The notes below the pieces were generated by a model. The model was not told where the DNA came from. It worked only from the letters and a program-made list of their open reading frames with translations, and did not search any database. Shown here piece after piece: positions 1 through 8,675 of a DNA stretch of 64,000 bases. The position numbers and the translations under genes are program-made. How positions within the stretch are numbered: position 1 is the first letter of the stretch; each line of letters begins with the position of its first letter. This DNA comes from Thermohalobaculum sp963700775 (GTDB lineage Bacteria > Pseudomonadota > Alphaproteobacteria > Rhodobacterales > Rhodobacteraceae), in NCBI GenBank assembly GCA_963700775.1, contig CAVOYU010000001.1, positions 644,678 to 708,677 on the forward strand. Direction: 5' to 3'.

Positions 1-182
1 TCCGCCTCGAGCTCGGCCTGCACCGTCGGCATCGACTTGCCGACGAAGCGGGCCATGCAGTCCTCGAGGCCGATCTCGAGCCCGAGCCCGGCGAGGTCGG
101 CCGCCAGCACCCGGTTGCACACCAGTTCGCTGTCGACCAGCACACCGTCGCAGTCGAAGATCGTCAGTCCGACGGAGGTCAT
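1..182 (-). CDS. HAD-family hydrolase/phosphatase, N-terminal part only
   Basis: The visible 60 residues begin with the HAD nucleophile motif FDCDGVLVDSE (residues 8-18), in which the first Asp is the phospho-accepting nucleophile and the second the acid/base. The DGVLVDSE form is typical of the phosphoglycolate phosphatase / beta-phosphoglucomutase-like group with a helical cap. The ATG at 180-182 overlaps the TGA of the upstream CinA-like gene by four bases (ATGA), so the two are probably translationally coupled. The gene runs off the left edge of the window, so its substrate class cannot be judged. Confidence 0.85.
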   Translation of the reverse strand, partial: MTSVGLTIFDCDGVLVDSELVCNRVLAADLAGLGLEIGLEDCMARFVGKSMPTVQAELEA

Positions 183-955
183 GCCGGCCCCCCGTTCGGC
201 GGCGTCTCCGAGAACCTGACCTCCAGCCGCTCCAGCGCCTCGCGCAGCTCGGCCGCCGCACCGGCCAGCACCAGCCGGTCGACCGAGCGCAGGATCAGCG
301 TCGCCCCCGGGCCGACGCCGTAGAACGGGTACGACCCCATGCTGACCTCGGGATGGGCCTCGGCCAGCGCCCGCAGCGGCCCGGCGAGATCGCCCTCCGG
401 CGCCTCGCAGCGGAAGGCGTGGCTGAGGAGCCGGGGCCCGCCCTTCAGCCGCGGCCGCAGCCCCTCGAGCATCACGTTGAAGATCGAGGGCACCCCGGCC
501 ATCACATGGACGTTGCCGAGGATGAAGCCCGGTGCGTGGCTCAGCGGGTTCTCGATCAGCACGGCGCCCTCGGGGATGCGCGCCATGCGGAGCCGCGCCT
601 CGTTCAGCTCGCGCCCGGTGGCGGCGTAGTAGGCCTCCATGATCGCGCGGGCGTCGTCGCGCACCCCGATCGGCACCCCGAAGGCGGCGGCCACGCTGTC
701 GGCGGTGATGTCGTCATGGGTCGGGCCGATGCCGCCCGAGGTGAACAGATAGTCGACCCGGGCGCGGAGCTCGTTGACCGCCGCGACGATCGCGTCCCGC
801 CGGTCCGGGACCACGCGGATCTCGTCGAGCCGGATGCCCATCTCGGTCATCACGCCGGCCAGATGATGCGCGTTCGCCTCGCGGGTGCGCCCCGAAAGGA
901 TCTCGTCGCCGATCACCAGCATCGCCGCGCTGGGCCCGCCCCCCGCTTCCGCCAT
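179..955 (-). CDS. CinA-like molybdopterin-binding domain protein
   Basis: A 258-residue protein with a MoaB/Mog-type molybdopterin-binding fold. It starts with the motif MLVIGDEILSGR, followed by the family signature TSGGIGPTHDDIT near residue 75. It corresponds to the N-terminal domain of CinA and lacks the C-terminal nicotinamide-nucleotide amidase domain of full-length CinA. Such stand-alone forms are common in alphaproteobacteria; their substrate is unsettled, and a role in cleaning up nucleotides such as ADP-ribose is only inferred from full-length CinA. It is the first gene of a pair with the HAD hydrolase (4-bp overlap) and is divergent from sfsA. Confidence 0.88.
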   Translation of the reverse strand: MAEAGGGPSAAMLVIGDEILSGRTREANAHHLAGVMTEMGIRLDEIRVVPDRRDAIVAAVNELRARVDYLFTSGGIGPTHDDITADSVAAAFGVPIGVRDDARAIMEAYYAATGRELNEARLRMARIPEGAVLIENPLSHAPGFILGNVHVMAGVPSIFNVMLEGLRPRLKGGPRLLSHAFRCEAPEGDLAGPLRALAEAHPEVSMGSYPFYGVGPGATLILRSVDRLVLAGAAAELREALERLEVRFSETPPNGGPA

Positions 956-1002
956 CTCCCGCCCCCTTTGCCTCGGCTCTCCGGCCCGCTACCTTGGCCG
1001 AC

Positions 1003-1704
1003 ATGGAATTCGAACGCCCGCTCATGCCCGGCAAGCTCCTGCGCCGGTATAAACGCTTTCTCGCCGACATCGAACTTCCGACCGGCGAGACCGTGACCGC
1101 CCATTGCGCCAACCCCGGCGCGATGCTTGGCCTCAACATGCCCGGAACCGAGGTCTGGGTCGAGCCGAACGACGACCCGGCCCGGAAGCTGAAATACGGC
1201 TGGCGGCTGGTCCGGTTCGACGATGACTGGGCCGGGATCGACACCGCGGTCCCGAACCGGGTTGTCGGCGAGGCGCTGAAGGCCGGAAAGCTGCCCGAGT
1301 TCGCCGGCTACGGCACGGTGCGCCCGGAGGTGCGTTACGGCGCCAACAGCCGGGTCGATTTCCTGCTCACCGGCGACGGGCTGCCCGATGCCTATGTCGA
1401 GGTGAAGAACGTCCACCTGATGCGCGAGCCGGGGCTGGCGGAATTCCCCGATTCCGTGACCGCCCGCGGCGCCAAGCATCTGGACGAGCTGGCCGCCATG
1501 GTCGCGGCCGGAAACCGGGCGGTGATGGTTTACTGCGTCCAGCGCACCGACTGCCACCGGATGGCGCTCGCCCCCGACCTCGACCCGGCTTACGCGGCCG
1601 CCTTCGCCCGCGCCCGCGCGGCCGGGGTGGAGGCGATCGCCTGGGCCTGCGCCATCTCGCCCGCCGCAATCACCCTTGATCGCCCGGTCCCGATCGATCA
1701 TTAG
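1003..1704 (+). CDS. sfsA: Sugar fermentation stimulation protein SfsA
   Basis: A 233-residue SfsA-family protein. The N-terminus MEFERPL...RRYKRFLADIELPTGE and the segment HCANPGAMLGL match the OB-like nucleic-acid-binding part. The conserved C-terminal half has RVDFLL, YVEVKNVHL and FPDSVTARGAKHL, resembling a restriction-nuclease-like fold. The molecular role is poorly defined; the E. coli protein was linked to maltose gene expression. I chose the ATG at 1003 because it matches the usual family N-terminus; an in-frame TTG lies 9 bases upstream at 994. Neither has a strong Shine-Dalgarno sequence. Confidence 0.93.
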   Translation: MEFERPLMPGKLLRRYKRFLADIELPTGETVTAHCANPGAMLGLNMPGTEVWVEPNDDPARKLKYGWRLVRFDDDWAGIDTAVPNRVVGEALKAGKLPEFAGYGTVRPEVRYGANSRVDFLLTGDGLPDAYVEVKNVHLMREPGLAEFPDSVTARGAKHLDELAAMVAAGNRAVMVYCVQRTDCHRMALAPDLDPAYAAAFARARAAGVEAIAWACAISPAAITLDRPVPIDH

Positions 1705-1739
1705 GGGGCATCGGAGGACTGAAGGGAGCACTGGCGCGG

Positions 1740-2546
1740 ATGCGAACCGGCAGCGAGCGACGCACGACCGAGGGGATCCGGCTCTACGACAGGGCGGATT
1801 TCGAGGGCATGCGCCATGCCGGCAAGCTGGCGGCGGAATGCCTCGACATGATCGGGCACCATGTGGTGCCGGGCGTGCGCACCGAGGAGCTCGACGAGAT
1901 CTGCCATGAATTCATCCTCAAGCACGGCGCCAGGCCGGCGCCGCTGGGATATCGCGGCTTCCCGAAGTCGATCTGCACCTCGATCAACCATGTGGTCTGT
2001 CACGGCATCCCGGGCCCGAAGGCGCTGAAGGACGGCGACATCCTGAACATCGACGTGACCGTCGTTCTGGACGGCTGGCACGGCGACTCGTCGCGGATGT
2101 ATGCCGCCGGCCGCGCCAGCCGCCGGGCGGCGCGGCTGATCGAGGTGACCCACGAGGCGCTGATGCGTGGCATCGCCGAGGTCCGCCCCGGCGCCCATTT
2201 CGGCGACATCGGCCAGGCCATCCAGACCTATGCCGAGGCGGAGCGCTGCTCGGTGGTGCGCGATTTCTGCGGCCACGGCATCGGCCACGTGTTCCACGAC
2301 GCCCCGAACGTGCTGCATTACGGCCGGCGCGGCGAGGGGGCGGAGCTGAGGCCGGGGATGTTCTTCACCATCGAGCCGATGGTGAACCTGGGCGCGCCGC
2401 AGACCAAGACGCTGGCCGACGGCTGGACCGCGGTCACCCGCGACCGCTCGCTGTCGGCGCAGTTCGAGCACACGATCGGGGTGACGGACGAGGGCTGCGA
2501 AGTCTTCACCCTGTCGCCCGCGGGCAAGTTCTTCCCGAAGCTCTGA
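1740..2546 (+). CDS. map: Methionine aminopeptidase, type I
   Basis: A 268-residue enzyme that removes the initiator methionine from nascent proteins. The metal ligands sit in recognisable motifs: DGWHGDSSRMY (the two Asp), GHGIGHVFHDAP (His), FTIEPMV (Glu) and the final Glu in SAQFEHTIGVT. HHVVPGVRTEELDEI and INHVVCHGIP are also type I signatures. There is no N-terminal Zn-finger extension, as expected for a bacterial type Ia enzyme. It lies 35 bp downstream of sfsA on the same strand, with purine-rich sequence (ggagga, aaggga) ahead of the ATG, so co-transcription is likely. Confidence 0.96.
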   Translation: MRTGSERRTTEGIRLYDRADFEGMRHAGKLAAECLDMIGHHVVPGVRTEELDEICHEFILKHGARPAPLGYRGFPKSICTSINHVVCHGIPGPKALKDGDILNIDVTVVLDGWHGDSSRMYAAGRASRRAARLIEVTHEALMRGIAEVRPGAHFGDIGQAIQTYAEAERCSVVRDFCGHGIGHVFHDAPNVLHYGRRGEGAELRPGMFFTIEPMVNLGAPQTKTLADGWTAVTRDRSLSAQFEHTIGVTDEGCEVFTLSPAGKFFPKL

Positions 2547-2666
2547 GGCAGGCGCATTTCCCGGCCGTTGCCCGTCCCGCGCCGTGACGGCAGCCCTCGG
2601 AACCGAAATTTCGGGGCGCGCGCGCATGACCGCCTCGCGACAGCCAGCGGGCAGCGGGCAGCGGGA

Positions 2667-3843
2667 TCAGAACTCGATCTTGATCCCGGTGCCCAGGATC
2701 CAGCCGTCGACCTCGGACTTGCCCGAGGCCTCGCCATTGCTGATGGTCGCGCCCTCGAAGTCGACATAGGCGCCGAAGGCGTTCAGGGTCACGCCCTCGG
2801 CAAGGGTATAGCTGGCACCGAGCAGGTACTGGTCGACTTCCTCGTCGTCATCGCCGGCGCAGCCGAAGCCGGCTGTTTGGGTGGCGGTGGAGGTGCAGTC
2901 GTTGTCGACGTTCTCGCCGTGGAAGTAGGTGACCGAGAAGCCCCAGGGGCCGGTCACGTAGCTTACACCCGCGTCCCAGGCGTGGCCGTCCAGCACGCCG
3001 GCGTCGTTCTGCTCGGCGTAGGAGCCGCCGACGGTGAACCCGGCAAAGCCGAGATTTCGCGCCGACCGCCCAGATATCCGGATTGCTGCCGGCGGGCGCC
3101 CTGGCGATTCCGTACCGGCCCGAGACCGCGACGTCGATACTGCCGAGCGTCTCGACGTAGTTGGCGCCGATGTCGACGAAATCGCAGGTCGTGCCGTCGC
3201 AGTTGACCTGGGCGTTGCTGTCCTGATTGCCGTCGCGGGCATAGGACAGGCCAAGCTGGAACCCGACGAAGCGCGGGGTGAAGTAGGTGAAGCGCTGGGC
3301 GTTGTCGTTCGCGAGGTTCTCGATATAGGTGCTGCCGAGAGTCGCCAGGAACACGTCGGCGCCGACGCCCGAGCCGGACCACGGGATGAAGGCGGTGGTC
3401 GACCCGGAGTTGATGTTCAGGAACGTCACGTCGGGCGCCGCATAGCTCATCAGGGAGCCGGCAGAAGCCTCGGATCCCAGAATGACGCGGCCGAACGAGC
3501 CATCGATGAACAACGCTGCCTCGTCGATCTGGTCGCCGGTGCTTGCCGCCTCGAGCTGGATGTCGGCGCCGATCGAGATGCCGTTGTCGAGCGTGATCGA
3601 GGGCAGGAAGTGGACCTCGGCGTCCTGCTTCGAATCGATGCCGTCGTAATCGCCATCGAGACTGATCGAGCCGTAGCCCGCGGTGGTGCCGGTGAGCACC
3701 CCGGCATCGACGTCCGAACTCGAAAAGGCGACGAACTGCTCCATGTAGCCGCCGAGCCGCACCTCCCACTCCGCCGACCGGGCGGACGTCGCGAAGCCGG
3801 CGACGAGTGCGATGGCGCTGGTGCGCAGCAAAGTCTGATTCAC
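2667..3843 (-). pseudogene. Outer-membrane porin interrupted by a +1 frameshift
   Basis: The gene reads as a roughly 390-residue general porin in two frames. The first part has a signal peptide (MNQTLLRTSAIALVAGFATS, cleavage near SARSA-EWEVR), then an anionic, Gly/Asp-rich beta-barrel with AEVHFLPSITLDNGISIGAD and GSFGRVILGSE. It reaches ...SNPDIWAVGA near 3058 and then runs into Arg-rich nonsense. The barrel resumes in the next frame as NLGFAGFTVGGSYAEQND and ends in GTGIKIEF, with the C-terminal Phe expected of outer-membrane proteins. Removing one base of the TTT at 3055-3057 (plus strand) restores one frame. I take the GTG at 3841-3843 as start; a TTG at 3862-3864 is an alternative. Either a sequencing error or a real inactivation. 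Confidence 0.8.
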
Positions 3844-3963
3844 GATGTCCCGTGTGAGGCGCAAGCTGCGTTACCGTGGCAAGACCGAGCGACCCCGACG
3901 GCCCCGCCGCCGACCCCGTGTCGGCACCGCCCGAGACCCGGCCGTGATACTTGCACCACAAGA

Positions 3964-3992
3964 TCTGGAAGTCAGAACGGGGAAATTGTCAA
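3964..3992 (-). promoter_or_regulatory. Possible sigma-70-type promoter of the porin gene
   Basis: On the minus strand a perfect TTGACA (plus-strand tgtcaa at 3987-3992) lies about 145 bases upstream of the porin start. The matching -10 is poor (sequence around 3964-3970 reads TTCCAGA), so only the -35 is persuasive. This 185-bp gap is visibly richer in A/T than the flanking genes, as expected for a promoter region. Confidence 0.3.
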
Positions 3993-4049
3993 TGGGTGGC
4001 GTGCGGGGATCACGAAAGATCGTGCAACAGACAAGGGCTTGATGCACCG

Positions 4050-5273
4050 CTAGCGCCGGAAGGCCGCGGCCAGCTCCACATGCGGGCTCCAGCGGAACTG
4101 ATCGACCGGCTGCACCCAGTCGAGCTTGTAGCCGCCATCGATCAGCGTGCGGGCGTCGCGGGCGAAGGTTGCCGGGTTGCAGCTCACCATGGCGACGCGC
4201 CGCACCCCGGACTGGGCGAGCTGCAAGGTCTGGGCGCGGGCCCCCGCTCGAGGCGGGTCCAGGACCGCGGCGCCGAAGCCCTTGAGCTCGGAGACGAGCA
4301 GCGGCCGGCGGGCCAGATCGCGCCGGGCGCAGGTGACGCGCTTCAGTCCCGGCGCCGACCGCCACGCGGCGTCCAGGGCCGCGAGCGAGGCGGCATCGGC
4401 CTCGACCGCATAGACCTCGGCCGCCTCGGCCAGCGGCAGCGCGAAGGTGCCGGAGCCGCAGTAGAGATCGGCCACGCGGCCCGCCTTGCCGACCGCCTCG
4501 CGCACCGCCGCGACCAGCGCCAGCTCACCCTCGGCCGTCGGCTGCAGGAAGCCGCCGGGCGGCGGCACCACGCGGGCGCGGCCCATCCGCACGACCGGCG
4601 CGCGCATGCAGGCGACCTCGTCGCCGTTCCAGCCGAGGCGCGCGATACTCGCCCGCGCCGCGACGCCGGCGAGCAGCGCCCGGGCCGGGCCGGTGATCTC
4701 CTTTGCGTTGGTCGCGGCCACATCGACGCCGCCCTCGGTGAGCGTCAGGGTCAGCCGCACCTCGCCCTTGCGGCTGGCAGCGGCCTCGACGATCTCCTCG
4801 AGCCGCGGCAGCGCGTCGATCAGGGCAGGTTCGGCGACCGGGCAGCGGGTCACCGGGATGATGTCGGTGTCGCCAGGGACATGGAAGCCGATCACCATGC
4901 CCTTGCGGGTTCGCCGCGCCGCCACCGCGATGCGCCGCCGGCTGCCCGGCGGCGAGGTTACGGCCGGGCGTACCTCCGCGTCGCGGATGCCGCGCGCGGC
5001 AAGCGCCGCCAGCACCAGGTCGCGCTTCCAGCCGGCGACGAGTTCATCCGAGGCATGCTGCAGGGAGCACCCGCCGCAGGCGCCGAAATGCGGGCATTGC
5101 GGCTCGGTCCGCTCGGGCGACGGGGTGATGATCTTCTGCACCCTGGCGCGGCCGCCGTGGCGCACCACCCGGACCCGCTCGCCCGGCAGCGCAAACGGGA
5201 CGAACAGCGCACCGCCCTCGGCAACGCCGTCGCCCTGGGCGCCGAGGCCCTCGATCTCGATCTCGTCCGCCAT
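4050..5273 (-). CDS. Class I SAM-dependent RNA methyltransferase of the TrmA/RlmC/RlmD family
   Basis: A 407-residue enzyme predicted to make 5-methyluridine in rRNA (or tRNA) with S-adenosylmethionine. It has a short N-terminal OB/TRAM-like part, then Fe-S cluster cysteines at C60, C66 and C69 (CPHFGACGGC) and C144. The SAM-binding motif is VADLYCGSGTFALPLAEAA. The DPPRAGA loop and the catalytic Cys in MVSCNPATFARDA follow near the C-terminus. The family assignment is firm, but whether the target is U1939, U747 or tRNA U54 cannot be read from sequence alone. It lies 34 bp downstream of tlyA on the same strand, giving a small RNA-modification cluster. Confidence 0.92.
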   Translation of the reverse strand: MADEIEIEGLGAQGDGVAEGGALFVPFALPGERVRVVRHGGRARVQKIITPSPERTEPQCPHFGACGGCSLQHASDELVAGWKRDLVLAALAARGIRDAEVRPAVTSPPGSRRRIAVAARRTRKGMVIGFHVPGDTDIIPVTRCPVAEPALIDALPRLEEIVEAAASRKGEVRLTLTLTEGGVDVAATNAKEITGPARALLAGVAARASIARLGWNGDEVACMRAPVVRMGRARVVPPPGGFLQPTAEGELALVAAVREAVGKAGRVADLYCGSGTFALPLAEAAEVYAVEADAASLAALDAAWRSAPGLKRVTCARRDLARRPLLVSELKGFGAAVLDPPRAGARAQTLQLAQSGVRRVAMVSCNPATFARDARTLIDGGYKLDWVQPVDQFRWSPHVELAAAFRR

Positions 5274-5307
5274 CCGCCCAGTGCCGCGCCCTCAGGGGAG
5301 TGTCCGG

Positions 5308-6033
5308 TCATCGCTCCGGCTTGCGTGCGGCAACCAGGAATTCCCGGTTGCCGTCGCCTCCCTCTATAGGGCTCTCGCATTCGCCCGTCACCTGCCAGCC
5401 GAGGCCGGTGAGCCAGTCGCGGATGCGGGCGCGGACGGCGAGGTGAACGGACGGATCGCGGACGATGCCGCCGCGCCCGACATGGGCGGGACCGGCCTCG
5501 AATTGCGGCTTGATCAGCGCCACCAGAACCGCGCCGGGCCTGGCCAGCGCCAGGGCGGAGGGCAGCGCCTTCTCCAGCGAGATGAACGAGACGTCCGCCG
5601 TGATCCAGTCCGGCGGCGGCACCAGGCCTGCCGGGATATCGCGGGCGTTGACGCCTTCGAGGCTCACCACACGCAAATCGGCGGCGAGCCGCGGCGCAAG
5701 CTGGCCGTGGCCGACGTCGAGGGCGTAGACCCGACTTGCGCCGCGGGCGAGCAGCACCTCGGTAAACCCGCCGGTGGAGGCGCCGACATCCAGCGCCACA
5801 CCCTGCGGGGCCAGTCCAAAGGTGTCGAGCGCATGCAGCAGCTTCAGCGCGCCCCGGCCGACCCAGGGCATCGGATCGGCCGAGACCGCGACGCGGGCCT
5901 GCGCATCGACGGGCTGGGCCGCCTTGCGCGCCACCGCCCCGTCCACCGTGACGGCGCCTGCGTCGACCAGCGCCCGCGCCCGCGCCCGGCTATCCGCCAG
6001 GCCAATTTCGACCAGGCGCTGGTCGAGCCTCAT
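5308..6033 (-). CDS. tlyA: TlyA-family rRNA 2'-O-methyltransferase
   Basis: A 241-residue protein with an N-terminal S4 RNA-binding domain (MRLDQRLVEIGLADSRARAR) and an FtsJ/RrmJ-like methyltransferase domain carrying the SAM motif LDVGASTGGFTEVLL. The D and K of the K-D-K-E tetrad are visible in DVSFISLEKALP and ALIKPQFEAG. Family members methylate cytidine 2'-OH in 16S/23S rRNA; some also have haemolysin-like annotations. I chose the ATG at 6031-6033 because it starts the S4 domain and overlaps the preceding TGA by four bases. The reading frame stays open upstream but has no conserved sequence there. Confidence 0.92.
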   Translation of the reverse strand: MRLDQRLVEIGLADSRARARALVDAGAVTVDGAVARKAAQPVDAQARVAVSADPMPWVGRGALKLLHALDTFGLAPQGVALDVGASTGGFTEVLLARGASRVYALDVGHGQLAPRLAADLRVVSLEGVNARDIPAGLVPPPDWITADVSFISLEKALPSALALARPGAVLVALIKPQFEAGPAHVGRGGIVRDPSVHLAVRARIRDWLTGLGWQVTGECESPIEGGDGNREFLVAARKPER

Positions 6034-6560
6034 GTCATGCCGAGGCCGCGCCGGATCGAGACGAGTGCCGAGGTCTCGCGGTCGTCGAGGGTGATTCCGT
6101 CGGCGGTCGCGACCTTCGAGGCCATGGCCAGCAGGTCCGGCCCCGCGTCGGCGCCGGCCTTGTCGCGCACCACCCGCACCAGGCGGCGCACCGCCTCCTC
6201 GGGCGACTGGCACTGGCCTGCCACCCAGCGCCCGAAGGTGGCGATGTCGACCGCCTCGACGGTGTCGGCGCCGAACACGGCGCCCGCCTCGGCGGTCAGC
6301 ATGTCGATCTCCTTCTGCGACAGCGGCGCGTCCATGCCGGCAATCGCGGCGGCGATCCCGGCGGCGGCCAGCCGCGGATCGTCGACGCAGTCGGCCGGAT
6401 GGGTCTTGCGGTTGCGGTTGTAGCCGAAGCGCCGGATGGCAAGCCGCACGTCATTCGCCGCGCCCGCCAGCTCGCCCGCCGCCTCGTGCGCGGTCTTGAA
6501 CCGCCAATACCAGATCAGGGCCGCACTGAGCAGCCCGAGCGCACCCAGGATGATATGCAT
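6030..6560 (-). CDS. Membrane-anchored TerB-like protein
   Basis: A 176-residue protein with one N-terminal membrane helix (IILGALGLLSAALIWYWRF) followed by a soluble, acidic, all-helical domain resembling the TerB/tellurite-resistance fold (segments DPRLAAAGIAAAIAGMDAPL and VATADGITLDDRETSALVSI). TerB-like domains are thought to sense or bind metals near membranes, but no biochemical role can be assigned here. The ATG lies 28 nt downstream of a plausible promoter start, and the stop overlaps tlyA by four bases, so it probably leads a small operon with tlyA and the RNA methyltransferase. Confidence 0.75.
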   Translation of the reverse strand: MHIILGALGLLSAALIWYWRFKTAHEAAGELAGAANDVRLAIRRFGYNRNRKTHPADCVDDPRLAAAGIAAAIAGMDAPLSQKEIDMLTAEAGAVFGADTVEAVDIATFGRWVAGQCQSPEEAVRRLVRVVRDKAGADAGPDLLAMASKVATADGITLDDRETSALVSIRRGLGMT

Positions 6561-6594
6561 GATCCACCCCCGATTTCCCCAGTTCCCCGCGGGA

Positions 6595-6623
6595 ATTGTG
6601 CCAGAAACGGGACAAATCGTAAA
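6595..6623 (-). promoter_or_regulatory. Candidate promoter for the terB-like/tlyA transcript
   Basis: On the minus strand TTTACG (6618-6623) is followed after exactly 17 bases by CACAAT (6595-6600). Each hexamer matches the sigma-70 consensus at four of six positions. Transcription would start near 6588, about 28 bases before the ATG of the TerB-like gene. It lies in the 110-bp gap after dxs. Confidence 0.42.
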
Positions 6624-6670
6624 CTGTGGGGATTCTTCCGGGGTTTCCTCGGGAACATTCCCCGCGCCGC

Positions 6671-8587
6671 TCAGGCCCGCTGCGCCGCCGCGGACTGCCC
6701 CAGCGCGCGCAACGCCGTCTCGACGATGCCGGGGGCGTTCAGCCCGGCGGTCTCGTACATCGCCGCCGGCTTGTCCTGGTCGATGAAGACATCGGGCAGC
6801 ACCATCGGGCGGATCTTCAGCCCCTGGTCCAGCAGTCCCTCGGTGGCCAGAAGCTGCAGCACATGGCTGCCGAAGCCGCCGACAGCGCCTTCCTCGACGG
6901 TCACCAGCGCCTCGTGGTTCCGCGCCAGCCGCAACACCAGCTCGCGGTCCAGCGGCTTGGCGAAGCGGGCGTCGGCGACTGTGGTCGAGAGCCCGCGGGC
7001 GTCCAGCTCCTCGGCGGCCTTCAGGCACTCGGCGAGCCGGGCGCCGAAACTCAGCAGCGCGATCTTGGTGCCCTCGCGCACCACCCGGCCGCGACCGATC
7101 TCCAGCGGCACACCGGCCTCGGGCAATTCCACGCCCACGCCCTCGCCGCGCGGATAGCGGAAGGCGGAGGGCCGGTCGTCGATCGCCGCTGCGGTCGCCA
7201 CCATGTGAACCAGCTCCGCCTCGTCGGCCGCGGCCATCACCACCATGCCCGGCAGGCAGGAGAGATAGGTCACGTCGAAGCTGCCCGCATGGGTCGCTCC
7301 GTCGGCGCCGACCAACCCGGCGCGGTCGATGGCGAAGCGGACGGCCAGGCGCTGGATCGCCACGTCGTGCACGACCTGATCGTAGGCGCGCTGCAGGAAG
7401 GTAGAGTAGATCGCCGCGAACGGCTTCATCCCCGAGGCCGCCAGGCCGGCGGCGAAGGTCACCGCGTGCTGCTCGGCGAGGCCGACGTCGAAGCAGCGGT
7501 CGGGAAAGACCTTGCCGAAGAGGTCGAGCCCGGTTCCATCGGGCATCGCGGCGGTGATGGCGACGATGCGGTCGTCCTTCTCGGCTTCCCTGATCAGGCT
7601 CTGGGCGAAGACCTTGGTGTAGCTCGGCGCATTGGCGGCGGGCTTGGCCTGCTGGCCGGTGACCACGTCGAACCTGGCCACGCCGTGATACTTGTCGGCC
7701 GAGTTCTCGGCCGGCGGATAGCCCTTGCCCTTGCGGGTGATGCAGTGGATCAGCACCGGCCCCGTGGCGCGCCTGCGGACGGTGCGCAGCACCGGCAGGA
7801 GCTGGCCCATGTCGTGGCCGTCGATCGGACCCACATAGTCGAAGCCAAGCTCCTCGAACAGCGTGCCGCCGACCGCCAGGCCCTTGACCAGCTCGCGCGC
7901 CCGCCGGGCGCCCTCGCGGAACGGCTCCGGCAGCAGGTTCACCGCCTCCTTCGCCGCGGCGCGCAGGTCCTGGAACGGCGCCTGGGCGTAGAGCCGCGAG
8001 AGATAGGCCGACATGGCGCCCACGGGCGGTGCGATCGACATCTCGTTGTCGTTCAGGATCACGATCAGCCGGTTGCCGAGATGCCCGGCATTGTTCATCG
8101 CCTCGTAGGCCATGCCGGCCGACATCGCCCCGTCGCCGATCACCGCGATGACGTCGCCGATCTCCTCCCGGCCCAGCTCGCGGCCGACGGCGAAGCCCAG
8201 CGCCGCCGAGATCGAGGTCGAGGAATGGGCCGCGCCGAAGGGATCGTACTCGCTCTCCGCCCGCTTGGTGAAGCCGGAGAGCCCGCCGCCCTGGCGCAGC
8301 GTCCGGATGCGGTCGCGCCTGCCGGTCAGGATCTTGTGCGGGTAGCACTGGTGGCCGACATCCCAGATCAGCCGGTCGCGCGGCGTATCGAACACCGCAT
8401 GGACCGCCACGGTCAGCTCGACCACGCCGAGCCCGGCGCCCAGATGCCCGCCGGTGACGGAGACCGCCGAGATGGTCTCGGCGCGCAGCTCGTCCGCCAC
8501 CTGCTTCAGCTCGGCGTCGGTCATGCCGCGCAGGTCCGCAGGCACCTGCACGCGATCGAGCAGCGGGGTTGCCGGGCGGTCGCTCAC
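6671..8587 (-). CDS. dxs: 1-deoxy-D-xylulose-5-phosphate synthase
   Basis: A 638-residue thiamine-diphosphate enzyme that condenses pyruvate and glyceraldehyde-3-phosphate, the first step of the MEP isoprenoid pathway. Visible motifs are VTGGHLGAGLGVVELTVA, IWDVGHQCYPHKILTGR, the ThDP/Mg site GDGAMSAGMAYEAMNN, and the transketolase-like pyrimidine domain DVGLAEQHAVTFAAGLA with the ThDP-activating Glu. The GTG at 8585-8587 is preceded by GGAG at good spacing, and the resulting length fits the family. It lies 88 bp downstream of xseB; in many relatives ispA sits in that gap. Confidence 0.96.
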   Translation of the reverse strand: MSDRPATPLLDRVQVPADLRGMTDAELKQVADELRAETISAVSVTGGHLGAGLGVVELTVAVHAVFDTPRDRLIWDVGHQCYPHKILTGRRDRIRTLRQGGGLSGFTKRAESEYDPFGAAHSSTSISAALGFAVGRELGREEIGDVIAVIGDGAMSAGMAYEAMNNAGHLGNRLIVILNDNEMSIAPPVGAMSAYLSRLYAQAPFQDLRAAAKEAVNLLPEPFREGARRARELVKGLAVGGTLFEELGFDYVGPIDGHDMGQLLPVLRTVRRRATGPVLIHCITRKGKGYPPAENSADKYHGVARFDVVTGQQAKPAANAPSYTKVFAQSLIREAEKDDRIVAITAAMPDGTGLDLFGKVFPDRCFDVGLAEQHAVTFAAGLAASGMKPFAAIYSTFLQRAYDQVVHDVAIQRLAVRFAIDRAGLVGADGATHAGSFDVTYLSCLPGMVVMAAADEAELVHMVATAAAIDDRPSAFRYPRGEGVGVELPEAGVPLEIGRGRVVREGTKIALLSFGARLAECLKAAEELDARGLSTTVADARFAKPLDRELVLRLARNHEALVTVEEGAVGGFGSHVLQLLATEGLLDQGLKIRPMVLPDVFIDQDKPAAMYETAGLNAPGIVETALRALGQSAAAQRA

Positions 8588-8675
8588 CGAGATCTCCAAA
8601 TCCGTTTCCCGTCGGCGTTCAGCCGGCGCTGCTTGGCAGATCGGGGGCGCTTTGGCAATGCGCCCCCTCGGCGCA

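Noticed and set aside
353..1096. Long plus-strand open frame opposite the CinA-like gene
   Set aside because: It is Arg/His/Pro-rich, matches no family, and is the complement shadow of a recognisable gene; GC-rich DNA gives many such frames.
2601..2665. Palindrome ccgaaatttcgg and three gcagcgg repeats between map and the porin
   Set aside because: The palindrome is short and lacks a T-run, and the repeats are simple GC-rich sequence; neither supports a terminator or regulatory call.
6030..8348. A 772-codon minus-strand open frame spanning part of dxs and the TerB-like gene
   Set aside because: Only the last 176 codons resemble a protein; the rest is dxs read in the wrong frame.
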